Positions 24,086-32,344 of a DNA stretch of 64,000 bases are shown here, one piece after another; the stretch's first letter is position 1; each line of letters opens with the position of its first letter. This DNA comes from Cellulomonas humilata. Lineage in GTDB: Bacteria; Actinomycetota; Actinomycetes; Actinomycetales; Cellulomonadaceae. A model generated the notes under the pieces. That model was not told where the DNA came from and ran no database searches. It saw nothing but the letters and a program-made list of their open reading frames with translations. The stretch covers positions 434,001 through 498,000 of the forward strand of contig NZ_JABMCI010000070.1 in assembly GCF_013359775.1 (NCBI RefSeq), written 5' to 3'. Made by a program: the position numbers and the translations under genes.

Positions 24086-24160
24086 GGGGTCCTCCGAGGT
24101 CGGTGACGGGCGCTCACCGAGTATCCGTCGGACCCCGGCGCGCGACCGGGACCAAGGGCT

Positions 24161-25615
24161 CTACAGGGCCGGCTCGAGGAGCCAGTCGAGCACCTGGTCC
24201 GCCGACCAGCCGTCGGGGTGCAGGTCCGCCAGGCGGCCGGCGCCGTCGAGGTCGGTCCCGAGGGTGACCAGGGCCTCCTCCTCGCGCCCGTCCGGCCGGG
24301 TCTGGCCGAGGCCCACGTCGGCCGAGAGGGCGTTGCACAGGCATGCCCGACCCTCGGTGTCCTCCTCGGAGCCACCCTTCTTGACGTACATCGCGACCGG
24401 CTCGGCGGGGCAGCGGAACCCGACCTTGCCGTCGCCCTTGAGGTACGGGGAGCGCAGGTAGCCGAGGTCGCACAGCCGCGGCCGGGCGCTGCGGATCGCC
24501 GGGTCGGAGAGCGTCCCGGTCAGCTGGGCGACCTTGAACGGGAAGCCCGTCGGCGAGGCGTCGCCGTCGGTGAGCACCTCCAGGTCACCGGTGCGCAGCA
24601 GGGCGAGGAGGCGTTCGCGCAGCTCGTCGGTCAGGCCGGAGTCGGAGCTGAGCGCGAAGGCGGTCCCCACCTGGACGCCGGTGGCGCCGGCGGCGAGGGC
24701 CTCGCGGACCGCCTCGGGCGTGCCGAGCGAGCCGGCCAGCCAGAACGGCAGCCCGACCGCGGCGACCTTGCCGACGTCAGCCTGGTCACGGTCGCCGAAC
24801 ACCGGCTGGCCGCGCTCGTCGCGCACCGGGCGGCCGCGCGGCGGCGCGTTGTGACCGCCGGCCCGGGGGCCCTCGATGACGAACCCGTCGGGCCGGATGG
24901 CCGGGTCGCGGGTGAGGTAGGCGGCCAGGACCTCGCTGGACACGATCGCGAGGAAGAACGGACGGTCGAGGGCCGGCAGGTCGGGGCCGAGGAGGTCCGG
25001 CGGGTCGATCGCGACGACGTGGTCACCGCCCGGGTCGCCGGCGACGTCGACGGGCAGCTGGGTGGGGCGGTTGGCGGCGAGCTCGTCGAGCAGGTGCGGC
25101 AGGTGGCGGGGGATGCCGGCACCGACGAGCACCGCGTCGACCCCGGCGAGCATCGCGCCGTACACCGCGGCGGGCATCGCCATCTGGACCTTCTCCAGGC
25201 AGTTGATGCCGACGGGGCCGTCGTGACCCTCCTTGGCCAGCCAGACCTCGACGAAGCTGGCCAGCACGGTGAGCTCCTGGACGGCGCGTCCCGGGCGCAG
25301 GCTCAGCCGGGGGACCGGCGTGTACGCGACGCCCACCGCCCGGCCGCCGGGGCGCAGGTGCCGCTTGAGCACGCGCTCGACGATCGCCGGCACCGGGAAC
25401 GCGGCCATCGCGCGGCGGGCCGAACCGTCGAGGTCCCCGTCCTCGAGGCGGCGGGCCAGCACGAGGTCGAGCGCGGTGCCGGACACCACGCCGAGCTGCC
25501 CGCGCCGGGCGACCGCCGAGGCCAGCCGCCACGACGAGACGGCGACGCCCATCCCGCCCTGGATGATCGTCGGCAGCGCGCGCCGCAGGGACGTCAGTGG
25601 CGGGGGTGTCGGCAT
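24161..25615 (-). CDS. Nitronate monooxygenase-like flavin oxidoreductase
   Basis: A 484-residue TIM-barrel FMN enzyme of the 2-nitropropane dioxygenase family, longer than typical NMOs (about 330-380). The FMN region is IIQGGMGVAVSSW at the start, and EGPRAGGHNAPP carries the conserved Gly-Gly-His. The C-terminal extra region has a CLCNAL Cys pair. Such long forms resemble PfaD/FabD-linked or enoyl reductase proteins, so the substrate is uncertain. A nested palindromic operator lies 15 bases before its start. Confidence 0.8.
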   Translation of the reverse strand: MPTPPPLTSLRRALPTIIQGGMGVAVSSWRLASAVARRGQLGVVSGTALDLVLARRLEDGDLDGSARRAMAAFPVPAIVERVLKRHLRPGGRAVGVAYTPVPRLSLRPGRAVQELTVLASFVEVWLAKEGHDGPVGINCLEKVQMAMPAAVYGAMLAGVDAVLVGAGIPRHLPHLLDELAANRPTQLPVDVAGDPGGDHVVAIDPPDLLGPDLPALDRPFFLAIVSSEVLAAYLTRDPAIRPDGFVIEGPRAGGHNAPPRGRPVRDERGQPVFGDRDQADVGKVAAVGLPFWLAGSLGTPEAVREALAAGATGVQVGTAFALSSDSGLTDELRERLLALLRTGDLEVLTDGDASPTGFPFKVAQLTGTLSDPAIRSARPRLCDLGYLRSPYLKGDGKVGFRCPAEPVAMYVKKGGSEEDTEGRACLCNALSADVGLGQTRPDGREEEALVTLGTDLDGAGRLADLHPDGWSADQVLDWLLEPAL

Positions 25616-25629
25616 CGAACCTCTCCAGA

Positions 25630-25660
25630 CCTACGGGAGCGTAAGTTACGCAACCGTAGG
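25630..25660. promoter_or_regulatory. Nested palindromic operator
   Basis: A symmetric 31-base site: outer arms CCTACGG and CCGTAGG, inner arms GCGTAA and TTACGC around a central G (25645), with unpaired pairs GA and AA between. Such CTACGG/CGTAA dyads are typical TetR-family operators in actinobacterial lipid genes. It lies directly before the NMO-like gene, so it should repress it. Confidence 0.7.
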
Positions 25661-25698
25661 TGAAGGGTGCGGCGTCGAGCCGGGACCAACGGCCCCTG

Positions 25699-26466
25699 TC
25701 ACATCCCCATCGCGTGCACGCCGCCGTCGACGTGCACGATCTCGCCCGTCGTCGCCGGGAACCAGTCCGAGAGCAGGGCGACCACCGCGCGGGCCGTCGG
25801 ACCGGCGTCGCCGACGTCCCAGCCGAGCGGTGCCCGGGCGTCCCAGCCGCCCTCGATGGCCTCGAAGCCGGGGATCGCCTTGGCCGCGGTCGACCGGATC
25901 GGGCCGGCGGCGACGAGGTTGCACCGGATGCCGTGGGGCCCGAGGTCGCGGGCGAGGTACCGGGACGTGGACTCCAGCGCCGCCTTGGCCACGCCCATCC
26001 AGTCGTAGACCGGCCACGCGACGGTCGCGTCGAACGTCAGGCCCACCAGCGAGCTGCCCCGAACCATGAGCGGCTGTGCGGCGACGGCGAGCGACTTGAG
26101 CGAGTAGGCCGAGATCTCCAGTGCCGTGGCCACGTCGGACCACTCTCCGCCGAGGAAGTTCCCGCCCAGCACGGCCTGCGGCGCGAAGCCGATCGAGTGG
26201 ACCACCCCGTCGAGCCGGTCGGCGTGCTCGCCCACCGCACCCGCCAGCGCGGCCAGGTCCTCGGCGGAGGTGACGTCGAGGCGGACCACCGGTGCCGGTG
26301 CGGGGAGGCGTCGGGCGATGGCCTCGGTCAGCCGCTGCTGGCGCCCGAAGGAGGTGAGCACCACCTGGGCACCCTGCTCCTGGGCCAGCCGGGCGACGTG
26401 GAACGCGATCGAGCCCTCGGTGAGCACACCGGTCACGAGGATCGTCTTGCTGTCGAGCAGCGCCAT
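25699..26466 (-). CDS. fabI: Enoyl-[acyl-carrier-protein] reductase FabI
   Basis: A 255-residue SDR-type reductase that catalyses the last step of fatty-acid elongation with NADH. The cofactor loop is VTGVLTEGSIAFHVA, the FabI/InhA variant. The catalytic Tyr154 and Lys161 (YDWMGVAK) match InhA spacing, and SIGFAP precedes the substrate loop. It is divergent from the TetR gene. FabI is the target of triclosan and isoniazid-type drugs in relatives. Confidence 0.93.
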   Translation of the reverse strand: MALLDSKTILVTGVLTEGSIAFHVARLAQEQGAQVVLTSFGRQQRLTEAIARRLPAPAPVVRLDVTSAEDLAALAGAVGEHADRLDGVVHSIGFAPQAVLGGNFLGGEWSDVATALEISAYSLKSLAVAAQPLMVRGSSLVGLTFDATVAWPVYDWMGVAKAALESTSRYLARDLGPHGIRCNLVAAGPIRSTAAKAIPGFEAIEGGWDARAPLGWDVGDAGPTARAVVALLSDWFPATTGEIVHVDGGVHAMGM

Positions 26467-26554
26467 GGCGTCGACGGTATCGCCCGGGGGGACGGGTGCC
26501 GTGGGTCGTCCGGCCGGATGACCCCGTCGGGGGACGTGGTAGATGCGCGGGACC

Positions 26555-26566
26555 GCACGATCGTGC
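26555..26566. promoter_or_regulatory. Candidate TetR self-operator
   Basis: A perfect 12-base palindrome GCACGA/TCGTGC, 13 bases before the TetR start and next to a -10-like TATTCAT. It lies in the 112-base divergent region with fabI. Confidence 0.5.
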
Positions 26567-26578
26567 TATTCATACTCC

Positions 26579-27163
26579 ATGGGCAAGGGAGACGACACGC
26601 GTCAGGCGGTGATCGACCAGGCGGTCGAGATCGCCGGGCGCCTTGGTGTCGCCGGCCTGACCATCGGCACGCTCGCGTCCGCCACGGGCCTGTCGAAGTC
26701 CGGCCTCTACGCGCACTTCCGGTCCAAGGAGGCGCTCCAGCTGGCCGTGCTCGCCAGCGCGCGGCAGCACTTCGTCGACCAGGTGATCCGTCCGGCGCTC
26801 GCGGCACCCCGCGGGGAGCAGCGCGTCCGCACCCTGTTCGAGAAGTGGCTCACCACGTCGTCCTCCGGCGCGGCCGGCTGCCTGTTCGTCTCGGCGGCCA
26901 CGGAGTTCGACGACCAGCCCGGCCCGGTCCGCGACCAGCTGGTCCGCGACCACTGGGACCTCGCCGAGTCGCTCGCGCAGGTCTACCGCTCCGGCGCCAA
27001 GGACGGGGCGTTCCGCGACGACCTGGCGCCCGAGCAGTTCGCGCACGACCTGCACGGGTTGATGCTCGCGCACTTCCACGCCTTCCGGCTGCTGCGTGAC
27101 CCGGCGGCCGAACCGCACACCCGCTTCGCGTTCGAGCGGCTGCTGCAGTTCCTCCTCCGCTGA
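26579..27163 (+). CDS. TetR-family repressor
   Basis: A 194-residue regulator. The DNA-binding domain is LTIGTLASATGLSKSGLYAH followed by FRSKEAL. The C-terminal ligand domain is AcrR-like (LFEKWLTTSSSGAAGCLF). ATG 26579 is preferred over an upstream GTG-type start because the family begins about 10 residues before the first helix. It is followed 20 bases later by the alpha/beta hydrolase, its likely regulated partner; fabI is divergent. Confidence 0.88.
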   Translation: MGKGDDTRQAVIDQAVEIAGRLGVAGLTIGTLASATGLSKSGLYAHFRSKEALQLAVLASARQHFVDQVIRPALAAPRGEQRVRTLFEKWLTTSSSGAAGCLFVSAATEFDDQPGPVRDQLVRDHWDLAESLAQVYRSGAKDGAFRDDLAPEQFAHDLHGLMLAHFHAFRLLRDPAAEPHTRFAFERLLQFLLR

Positions 27164-27183
27164 CTTCTTCTGGGAGACCCGAA

Positions 27184-28053
27184 ATGACCCAGCTGTCGAC
27201 TGAAAAAAGCACGACCGTTCGTACACAGCTCCCGCCCGTTCCGCCGCTGGTCCGGGCGGCGGTGGGCGCCCTCGACCGCGTGGCGCCTGAGCTCGTCGCC
27301 CGTGGCGCGCTGCGGCTCTGGTGCACCCCGGCGCGCGCGAAGCACCCCGCGGCCATCCCCGGCGGCGCCGCCTTCCGCACCGGACCGATCGCCGGGCAGG
27401 TCTGGGGCGACGGGCCGACCGTCTACCTGGTGCACGGCTGGGGCGGGCACCGCGGGCAGCTGCGCTCCCTGGTCGAGCCGCTCGTCGCAGCGGGGCTGCG
27501 GGTGGTCGCGTACGACGCACCCGCGCACGGCGACTCGGGCCCCGGCGCCCTCGGTCGTCGGCGGACGACCCTGCCCGAGATGATGGCGGCGCTCGGCACG
27601 GTCATCGACGCGCACGGTCCGGCCCGTGCGGTCGTGGGCCACTCCATGGGCGCGGCCGCGAGCGCGCTCGCCGTCCTGGACGGGACGCCGACCGAGCGCC
27701 TCGTGCTGGTCACGCCGCTGGCCGACCCGTCCACCTACACGGTCGGCTTCGCGCACACCCTGGGGTTCAGCGAGCGGACCCGGCACCGGTTCGTCGTCCG
27801 CATGGAGAAGGTGGCGGGCCGCCGGCTGGCGGAGCTCGACATCCCCGTGCGGGCCGCCAACGCCGGCCGGCCGCTGCCCGCGACGCTCGTGCTGAGCGAC
27901 CGCGCCGACAAGGAGGCCGACCACGCGGACGGCGTCCGGATCGCCCGCGCGTGGCCGGGTGCGGAGCTGGTGGTGAGCGACGGGCTGGGCCACCGCCGCA
28001 TCCTGCGGGACGACGAGACGATCAAGCGGATCGTCGCGCACGTGACCGGCTAG
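27184..28053 (+). CDS. Alpha/beta hydrolase
   Basis: A 289-residue hydrolase. The nucleophile elbow is VVGHSMGAAAS; the oxyanion region is YLVHGWGGHRGQ; the final His is in GLGHRRILRDDE. Esterase, lipase or thioesterase activity is possible. RBS GGGAGAC precedes ATG 27184. The first 15 codons are less GC-rich than the rest. It is cotranscribed with the TetR gene. Confidence 0.85.
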   Translation: MTQLSTEKSTTVRTQLPPVPPLVRAAVGALDRVAPELVARGALRLWCTPARAKHPAAIPGGAAFRTGPIAGQVWGDGPTVYLVHGWGGHRGQLRSLVEPLVAAGLRVVAYDAPAHGDSGPGALGRRRTTLPEMMAALGTVIDAHGPARAVVGHSMGAAASALAVLDGTPTERLVLVTPLADPSTYTVGFAHTLGFSERTRHRFVVRMEKVAGRRLAELDIPVRAANAGRPLPATLVLSDRADKEADHADGVRIARAWPGAELVVSDGLGHRRILRDDETIKRIVAHVTG

Positions 28054-28685
28054 TCGCCGTCCGACTCCAGCAGGGCGCTGACCGGCACGGTGCAGGCGTC
28101 CCCGCGCCACGCCTCGAGGCCCTCGCGCACCGCGAACCCGGCGATCACCAGCGCGGCGAGCGGGTCCGCCCACGTCCACCCGAGCGTGCTGTTGAGCACG
28201 AGACCCGCCAGCAGGACGCCGGACAGCCAGGCGCAGAGCAGGGTCTGCCTCGAGTCAGCGACCGCCGAGGCGGAGCCCAGCTCGCGACCGGTCCGGCGCT
28301 CGAACCACGAGAACAGCGGCATGATCACCAGGCTCGCGGCGGCCAGCACGATGCCGACCGTCGAGGGCTCCGGCTCCGAGCCGCCGAGCAGCGTCCGCAC
28401 CGAGTCGAGGGTGACCACGAGGGCGAGCCCGAAGAACGAGAAGGCGATCAGTCGCAGAGCGGTGCGCTCGCGGCTCTCGGGATCGGGTGCCGCGAACTGC
28501 CACGCGACCGCGGCGGCCGACAAGACCTCGACCACCGAGTCGAGCCCGAACGCCAGGAGAGCCGACGACGACGCCATCTGCCCGGCGACCAGCGCGACCA
28601 CCGCCTCCACCACGTTGTAGGCGATCGTCAGGGCGACGACCCACCGGATGCGCCGCTGCAGGACCGTGCGTCGGGTCAGGAGCAT
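28050..28685 (-). CDS. Cation diffusion facilitator (heavy-metal exporter)
   Basis: A 211-residue membrane protein of the CDF-like cation transporter type. Helices include FGLDSVVEVLSAAAVAW with the Asp used for metal binding and ADSRQTLLCAWLSGV with a second site. It lacks the C-terminal cytoplasmic domain of larger CDF proteins. The start overlaps the ArsR gene by 10 bases, so ArsR controls it. Zn, Cd or Co export is likely by family. Confidence 0.82.
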   Translation of the reverse strand: MLLTRRTVLQRRIRWVVALTIAYNVVEAVVALVAGQMASSSALLAFGLDSVVEVLSAAAVAWQFAAPDPESRERTALRLIAFSFFGLALVVTLDSVRTLLGGSEPEPSTVGIVLAAASLVIMPLFSWFERRTGRELGSASAVADSRQTLLCAWLSGVLLAGLVLNSTLGWTWADPLAALVIAGFAVREGLEAWRGDACTVPVSALLESDGD

Positions 28686-29008
28686 GTGCACCCGTCCGAT
28701 CCGCAGCAGGAGGGGTCGACGGCGACGACGAGCCGGAGCAGGTCGTCGAGGGCGGGGGCCAGGTGGGCGTCGGCCAGCCGGTACCAGGTGCGCCGGCCGT
28801 CGGGGACCGCCTCGACGAGCCCGCAGCCGCGCAGGCAGGCGAGCTGGTTGGACATCACCTGACGGGAGACGCCGAGCGCGTCCGCGAGGTCGGACGGGTA
28901 GGCCGGGGCCTCGCGCAGGACGAGCAGGATGCGGGTGCGGGTCTCGTCCGAGAGCGCGTGCCCGAGCCGCGCGAGCGCGGCAGTGTGCGTGAGGGTCACT
29001 GTCTCCAT
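28676..29008 (-). CDS. ArsR/SmtB metal-sensing repressor (CDF-linked)
   Basis: A 110-residue winged-helix repressor: ALSDETRTRILLVLREAP, then VSRQVMSNQLACLRGCGLVE. The C-terminus ends in CCGSDGCTC, a Cys-rich site of the CmtR-like kind, and there is no CxC in the recognition helix region. It is the first gene of the operon with the CDF exporter, divergent from an MFS gene. A dyad at 29043 lies between them. Confidence 0.87.
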   Translation of the reverse strand: METVTLTHTAALARLGHALSDETRTRILLVLREAPAYPSDLADALGVSRQVMSNQLACLRGCGLVEAVPDGRRTWYRLADAHLAPALDDLLRLVVAVDPSCCGSDGCTCS

Positions 29009-29042
29009 CCGGCGAGAGTACAGCCGATCGTGTATTCAGTGC

Positions 29043-29058
29043 TTGCGTAGATGCGCAA
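29043..29058. promoter_or_regulatory. Candidate ArsR-family operator in divergent region
   Basis: Inverted repeat TTGCG-TAGATG-CGCAA in the 60-base gap between the ArsR-CDF operon and the MFS-ArsR operon. One repressor could control both directions. An A/T-rich stretch AATAATAG follows and may be the MFS -10. Confidence 0.5.
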
Positions 29059-29068
29059 TAATAGAAGG

Positions 29069-30271
29069 ATGCTCCGCGCCCTCGCCCACCCCGTGTACCG
29101 CCGGCTGTTCGCCGCACAGGTGGTGGCGCTGGCCGGAACCGGGCTCGCGACGGTCGCGCTCGGCCTGCTGGCGTACGACCTCGCGGGCGAAGACGCGGGC
29201 TCGGTGCTCGGCACGGCCCTCGCGATCAAGATGCTCGCGTACGTGCTCGTCGCGCCGGTCGCGGCCGTCGTCGTGGCGCGACTGCCGCGGAAGGCGGTGC
29301 TCATCGGGTCCGACGTGCTGCGGCTGCTCGTGGCCTCGATGCTGCCGTTCGTCGGAGAGGTCTGGCAGGTGTTCGTCCTGATCTTCGTGCTCCAGGCGGC
29401 GTCGGCGACGTTCACCCCGACGTTCCAGTCGGTCATCCCGCAGGTGCTTCCCGACGAGGACGACTACACCTCGGCCCTGTCGCTGTCCCGGCTCGCGTAC
29501 GACCTTGAGTCGGTGCTGGCGCCCGTGCTCGCGGCGGCCCTGCTGCTCCTGATCCCGTCCGACGCGCTCTTCGTCGGGACCGCCATCGGGTTCGCCGGGT
29601 CCGCGCTGCTGGTGGGCTCGGTGGTCCTGCCGCGCGGAGCCGTGCAGGTGCAGGAGCGGTTCGTCGTGGAGGTGCAGCGAGGTGCGGCGCTGTTCGTGCG
29701 GACGCGGGCGCTGCGGCCGGTCCTCGCGCTCAACCTCGTGGTCGCGGCCGCGGGTGCGTTCGTGCTGGTGCAGACCGTGGTGATCGTCCGCGGCGAGCTC
29801 GGGCTCGGGGAGGGTGTGGTCGCGCTGGTGCTCGCCGCGCTCGGCGTGGGCTCGATGGCCGCGGCGGTGGCGCTCCCGCGGCTGCTGCGGCACGCCTCCG
29901 AGCGCCGCGTGATGCTGGGCGGGGCGGTGCTCCTCGCGACCACCACGGCCGCCATCCCCGTCGCACTGCACAGCCTCGCCGCCGTGACCGTGCTCTGGGT
30001 GCTCGTCGGGCTCGGCTGGGCGGCCGTCGAGACCCCCGTCGGCCGGCTCGTGCGCCGGGAGGTGCCCACCGAGGACCTCCCGTCGGCGTTCGCGGCGCAG
30101 TTCTCCCTGTCGCACGCGTGCTGGCTGGTCACCTACCCGCTCGCCGGCTGGCTCGGCACGGTCGGGCTGGGGGCGGCCGCCGTCGTGCTGGCGGTCATCG
30201 CCACCGCGGGAACGATCACCGCGACGCTCCTCTGGCCGAGCCCCGAGCGGGTACCGAGCCTGCGATCATGA
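29069..30271 (+). CDS. MFS transporter, metal-resistance type
   Basis: A 400-residue twelve-helix major facilitator protein. The loop LPRKAVLIGSDVLRLLVASM is the conserved cytoplasmic motif. Its linkage to an ArsR metal sensor with overlapping codons suggests metal (Ni, Co or similar) or metalloid efflux, as for NreB-like proteins. ATG 29069 is chosen; ATG 29051 lies inside the operator. If the A/T-rich stretch is the -10, the message would be nearly leaderless. Confidence 0.78.
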   Translation: MLRALAHPVYRRLFAAQVVALAGTGLATVALGLLAYDLAGEDAGSVLGTALAIKMLAYVLVAPVAAVVVARLPRKAVLIGSDVLRLLVASMLPFVGEVWQVFVLIFVLQAASATFTPTFQSVIPQVLPDEDDYTSALSLSRLAYDLESVLAPVLAAALLLLIPSDALFVGTAIGFAGSALLVGSVVLPRGAVQVQERFVVEVQRGAALFVRTRALRPVLALNLVVAAAGAFVLVQTVVIVRGELGLGEGVVALVLAALGVGSMAAAVALPRLLRHASERRVMLGGAVLLATTTAAIPVALHSLAAVTVLWVLVGLGWAAVETPVGRLVRREVPTEDLPSAFAAQFSLSHACWLVTYPLAGWLGTVGLGAAAVVLAVIATAGTITATLLWPSPERVPSLRS

Positions 30272-30603
30272 CGACGATGGCCACGAACCTCACCGACGCA
30301 GCCGACCTCGACCACGCGGTCGACATCCTTCGCCTGCTCGCCGACCGCACGCGGCTGGCCGTCCTCGCCCTGCTGGACGGGACGGAGCTGTCCGTGACCG
30401 CCATCGCCGAGGCGCTCGACCGCCCGACCCCCGCCGTCTCCCAGCACCTGGCCAAGCTGCGCGCCGGCCACCTGGTCACGGCCCGCCGCGACGGCACGAC
30501 GATCTACTACTCGCAGGCCAACGAGCACGTGTCCGCGCTGGTCACCAACGTGCTCCAGCACACCGAGCACACGCTCTACCCGGTGCCGCCGCACCACCGC
30601 TGA
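30268..30603 (+). CDS. ArsR/SmtB metal-sensing repressor (alpha-5 site type)
   Basis: A 111-residue winged-helix repressor: LLADRTRLAVLALLDGTELS, then RPTPAVSQHLAKLRAGHLV. The last helix reads NEHVSALVTNVLQHTEH; the three His have the spacing of the CzrA/NmtR alpha-5 site (H-x10-H-x2-H), with Asn where the first Asp ligand usually is. Zn, Ni or Co is the likely metal. ATGA overlap with the MFS gene. Confidence 0.85.
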   Translation: MTTMATNLTDAADLDHAVDILRLLADRTRLAVLALLDGTELSVTAIAEALDRPTPAVSQHLAKLRAGHLVTARRDGTTIYYSQANEHVSALVTNVLQHTEHTLYPVPPHHR

Positions 30604-30604
30604 G

Positions 30605-31096
30605 TCAGAGGCGCTTCTCGACGAGGACGACGTCCCGCCACTGGTCGGCCAGCGGCCCGTAGGTCATCCGGCCGAGGCGCTCGCGCGTGCCGACCACCCG
30701 GAACCCGGCGGCCGCGTGCACGGCCAGGCTCGTCGCGTTCTCGGGGAAGATGCCGGACTGCACGGTCCAGATCCCCTCCGCACGGGCGTTCTCCAGCAGC
30801 GCGCCCAGCAGGGTCCGGCCGATCCCGCGGCCCTGCGCGGCGGGGTCGACGTACACCGAGTGCTCGATGACCCCGGCGTACGCGCACCGGTCGGAGACGG
30901 GGACGGCGGCCGCCCAGCCGACGACGGCGCCGTCGTCGTCGACCGCGACGAGCCGGTGCGCCGGCAGCCGTGCCGCGTCGAACGCCTCCCACGTGGGCGG
31001 CGCGGACTCGAACGTCGCGTGCCCGGTGGCGATCCCGGCGGCGTAGATGCGCTCGACCGCGGGCCAGTGCTCGGCGGTCAGGGGGAGCACTCTCAT
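30605..31096 (-). CDS. arsN: GNAT acetyltransferase, ArsN/phosphinothricin type
   Basis: A 163-residue GNAT enzyme with the acetyl-CoA loop VDPAAQGRGIGRTLLGALLE and the family features HATFESAPPTW and VYVDPA. Its place in an ars operon after ArsR fits ArsN, which acetylates arsinothricin and phosphinothricin. Sequence alone cannot separate ArsN from phosphinothricin or methionine-sulfone acetyltransferases. ATGA overlap with arsR. The stop is one base from the convergent repressor gene. Confidence 0.75.
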   Translation of the reverse strand: MRVLPLTAEHWPAVERIYAAGIATGHATFESAPPTWEAFDAARLPAHRLVAVDDDGAVVGWAAAVPVSDRCAYAGVIEHSVYVDPAAQGRGIGRTLLGALLENARAEGIWTVQSGIFPENATSLAVHAAAGFRVVGTRERLGRMTYGPLADQWRDVVLVEKRL

Positions 31097-31467
31097 GAGG
31101 CCGCGCCCGCGGTCAGGTGCGTGCCGAGCTGGTGGGTCACGGCGTCGAGCGCCCCGGGCACCAGCGCGTAGTAGGCCCAGACGCCGCGCTTGTCGCGCGT
31201 GACCAGGCCGGCGTCGACCAGGACCTTGAGATGGTGCGACACCGTCGGCTGGCTGAGCCCGACCGGCTCGGTCAGGTCGCAGACGCACGCCTCGGCGCCG
31301 TCGTGCGACGCGATGAGCGACAGTAGGCGCAGGCGGGCGGGGTCGGCCAGCGCCTTGAGCACCTGGGACAGGCCGACGGCTGCCTGCTCCGTGATCGCGT
31401 CGCGGGTCAGCGGGGTGCAGCACGCCCCGCCGGTGGCGGAGACGACGGGCAGGAGATCGAGAGCCAT
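31093..31467 (-). CDS. arsR: Arsenic-responsive repressor ArsR
   Basis: A 124-residue repressor. Cys16-Cys17 (GGACCTP) lie near the N-terminus and Cys61/Cys63 are in EACVCDLTE. This arrangement is that of the actinobacterial As(III) sensors such as Corynebacterium ArsR, where an N-terminal CysCys pair plus one later Cys bind arsenite. Recognition helix: LSQPTVSHHLKVLVDAGLV. Divergent from arsM, with repeated operator half-sites between. Confidence 0.9.
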   Translation of the reverse strand: MALDLLPVVSATGGACCTPLTRDAITEQAAVGLSQVLKALADPARLRLLSLIASHDGAEACVCDLTEPVGLSQPTVSHHLKVLVDAGLVTRDKRGVWAYYALVPGALDAVTHQLGTHLTAGAAS

Positions 31468-31488
31468 GGGACAAGTCTGCCTCAGACA

Positions 31489-31555
31489 TTGACATCTGTC
31501 GATATTGACAACCGTCGATGGATGGGTGCATCTTCTCCATTGATGGTTGTCGATG
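31489..31555. promoter_or_regulatory. ArsR operator region, repeated half-sites
   Basis: Two adjacent 16-base direct repeats, TTGACATCTGTCGATA (31489-31504) and TTGACAACCGTCGATG (31505-31520), and an inverted copy at 31537-31551 (CCATTGATGGTTGTC) that pairs with 31507-31521 at 13 of 15 positions. TTGACA in each direct repeat can serve as a -35. The region separates divergent arsR and arsM, so ArsR can control both. Confidence 0.7.
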
Positions 31556-32341
31556 CCTGAGGAGGCGGACGAGATGGACGAGGTGCGGGAGCAGGTGCGT
31601 CAGCGCTACGCGTTGGCGGCGGTGCAGTCACAGGCCGAGGCCGAGGGGTGTTGCGGCGGGAGCGAGTGCTGCACGCCAGGCTCGGCGGTCGACGTCGACG
31701 AGAAGTTCGGCGCCGGCCTGTACGACGCGCAGGACGCGGTGAGCATCCCGGCCGAGGCGCTGGCGGCATCGCTCGGCTGCGGTAACCCGCTGGCGGTCGC
31801 GGAGCTGAAGGCCGGGGAGCGTGTGCTCGACCTCGGCTCGGGCGGCGGGATCGACGTGCTGCTGTCCGCCCGACGCGTGGGCCCCGCAGGGTTTGCCTAC
31901 GGGGTGGACATGACCGACGAGATGCTCGACCTGGCCCGCGCCAACGCGGTCAAGGCGGGGGCGACCAACGTGGAGTTCCGCAAGGGCACCATCGAGGACC
32001 TGCCCCTGGACGACAACGCGGTCGATGTCGTCATCTCCAACTGCGTGGTCAACCTGTCCACCGACAAGCAGGCCGTGCTCTCCGAGGCGTTCCGGGTGCT
32101 CACGCCCGGCGGCCGCGTGGGGATCTCCGACGTCGTCGCCGAGGACCACCTCACGCCCGAGCAGCGCGCCGAGCGCGGCTCGTACGTCGGGTGCATCGCG
32201 GGCGCCCTGTCCCGCACCGAGTACCTCGACGGGCTGTCCCGCGCCGGGTTCACCGACGCCGAGGTCACCTTTACCCACCAGGTCGCGGACGGCATGCACG
32301 GCGCCGTGGTCCGCGCCCGCAAGCCCCTCACCGAGGAGTAG
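31553..32341 (+). CDS. arsM: Arsenite methyltransferase ArsM
   Basis: A 262-residue SAM methyltransferase that methylates As(III). Motif I is RVLDLGSGGGIDVLL. ArsM cysteines are present: the EGCCGGSECC cluster near the start, SLGCGNP, ISNCVVNL and YVGCIAGAL. ATG 31553 and a later ATG at 31574 are both possible. It is divergent from arsR and likely induced by arsenite. Confidence 0.92.
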   Translation: MPEEADEMDEVREQVRQRYALAAVQSQAEAEGCCGGSECCTPGSAVDVDEKFGAGLYDAQDAVSIPAEALAASLGCGNPLAVAELKAGERVLDLGSGGGIDVLLSARRVGPAGFAYGVDMTDEMLDLARANAVKAGATNVEFRKGTIEDLPLDDNAVDVVISNCVVNLSTDKQAVLSEAFRVLTPGGRVGISDVVAEDHLTPEQRAERGSYVGCIAGALSRTEYLDGLSRAGFTDAEVTFTHQVADGMHGAVVRARKPLTEE

Positions 32342-32344
32342 GCC

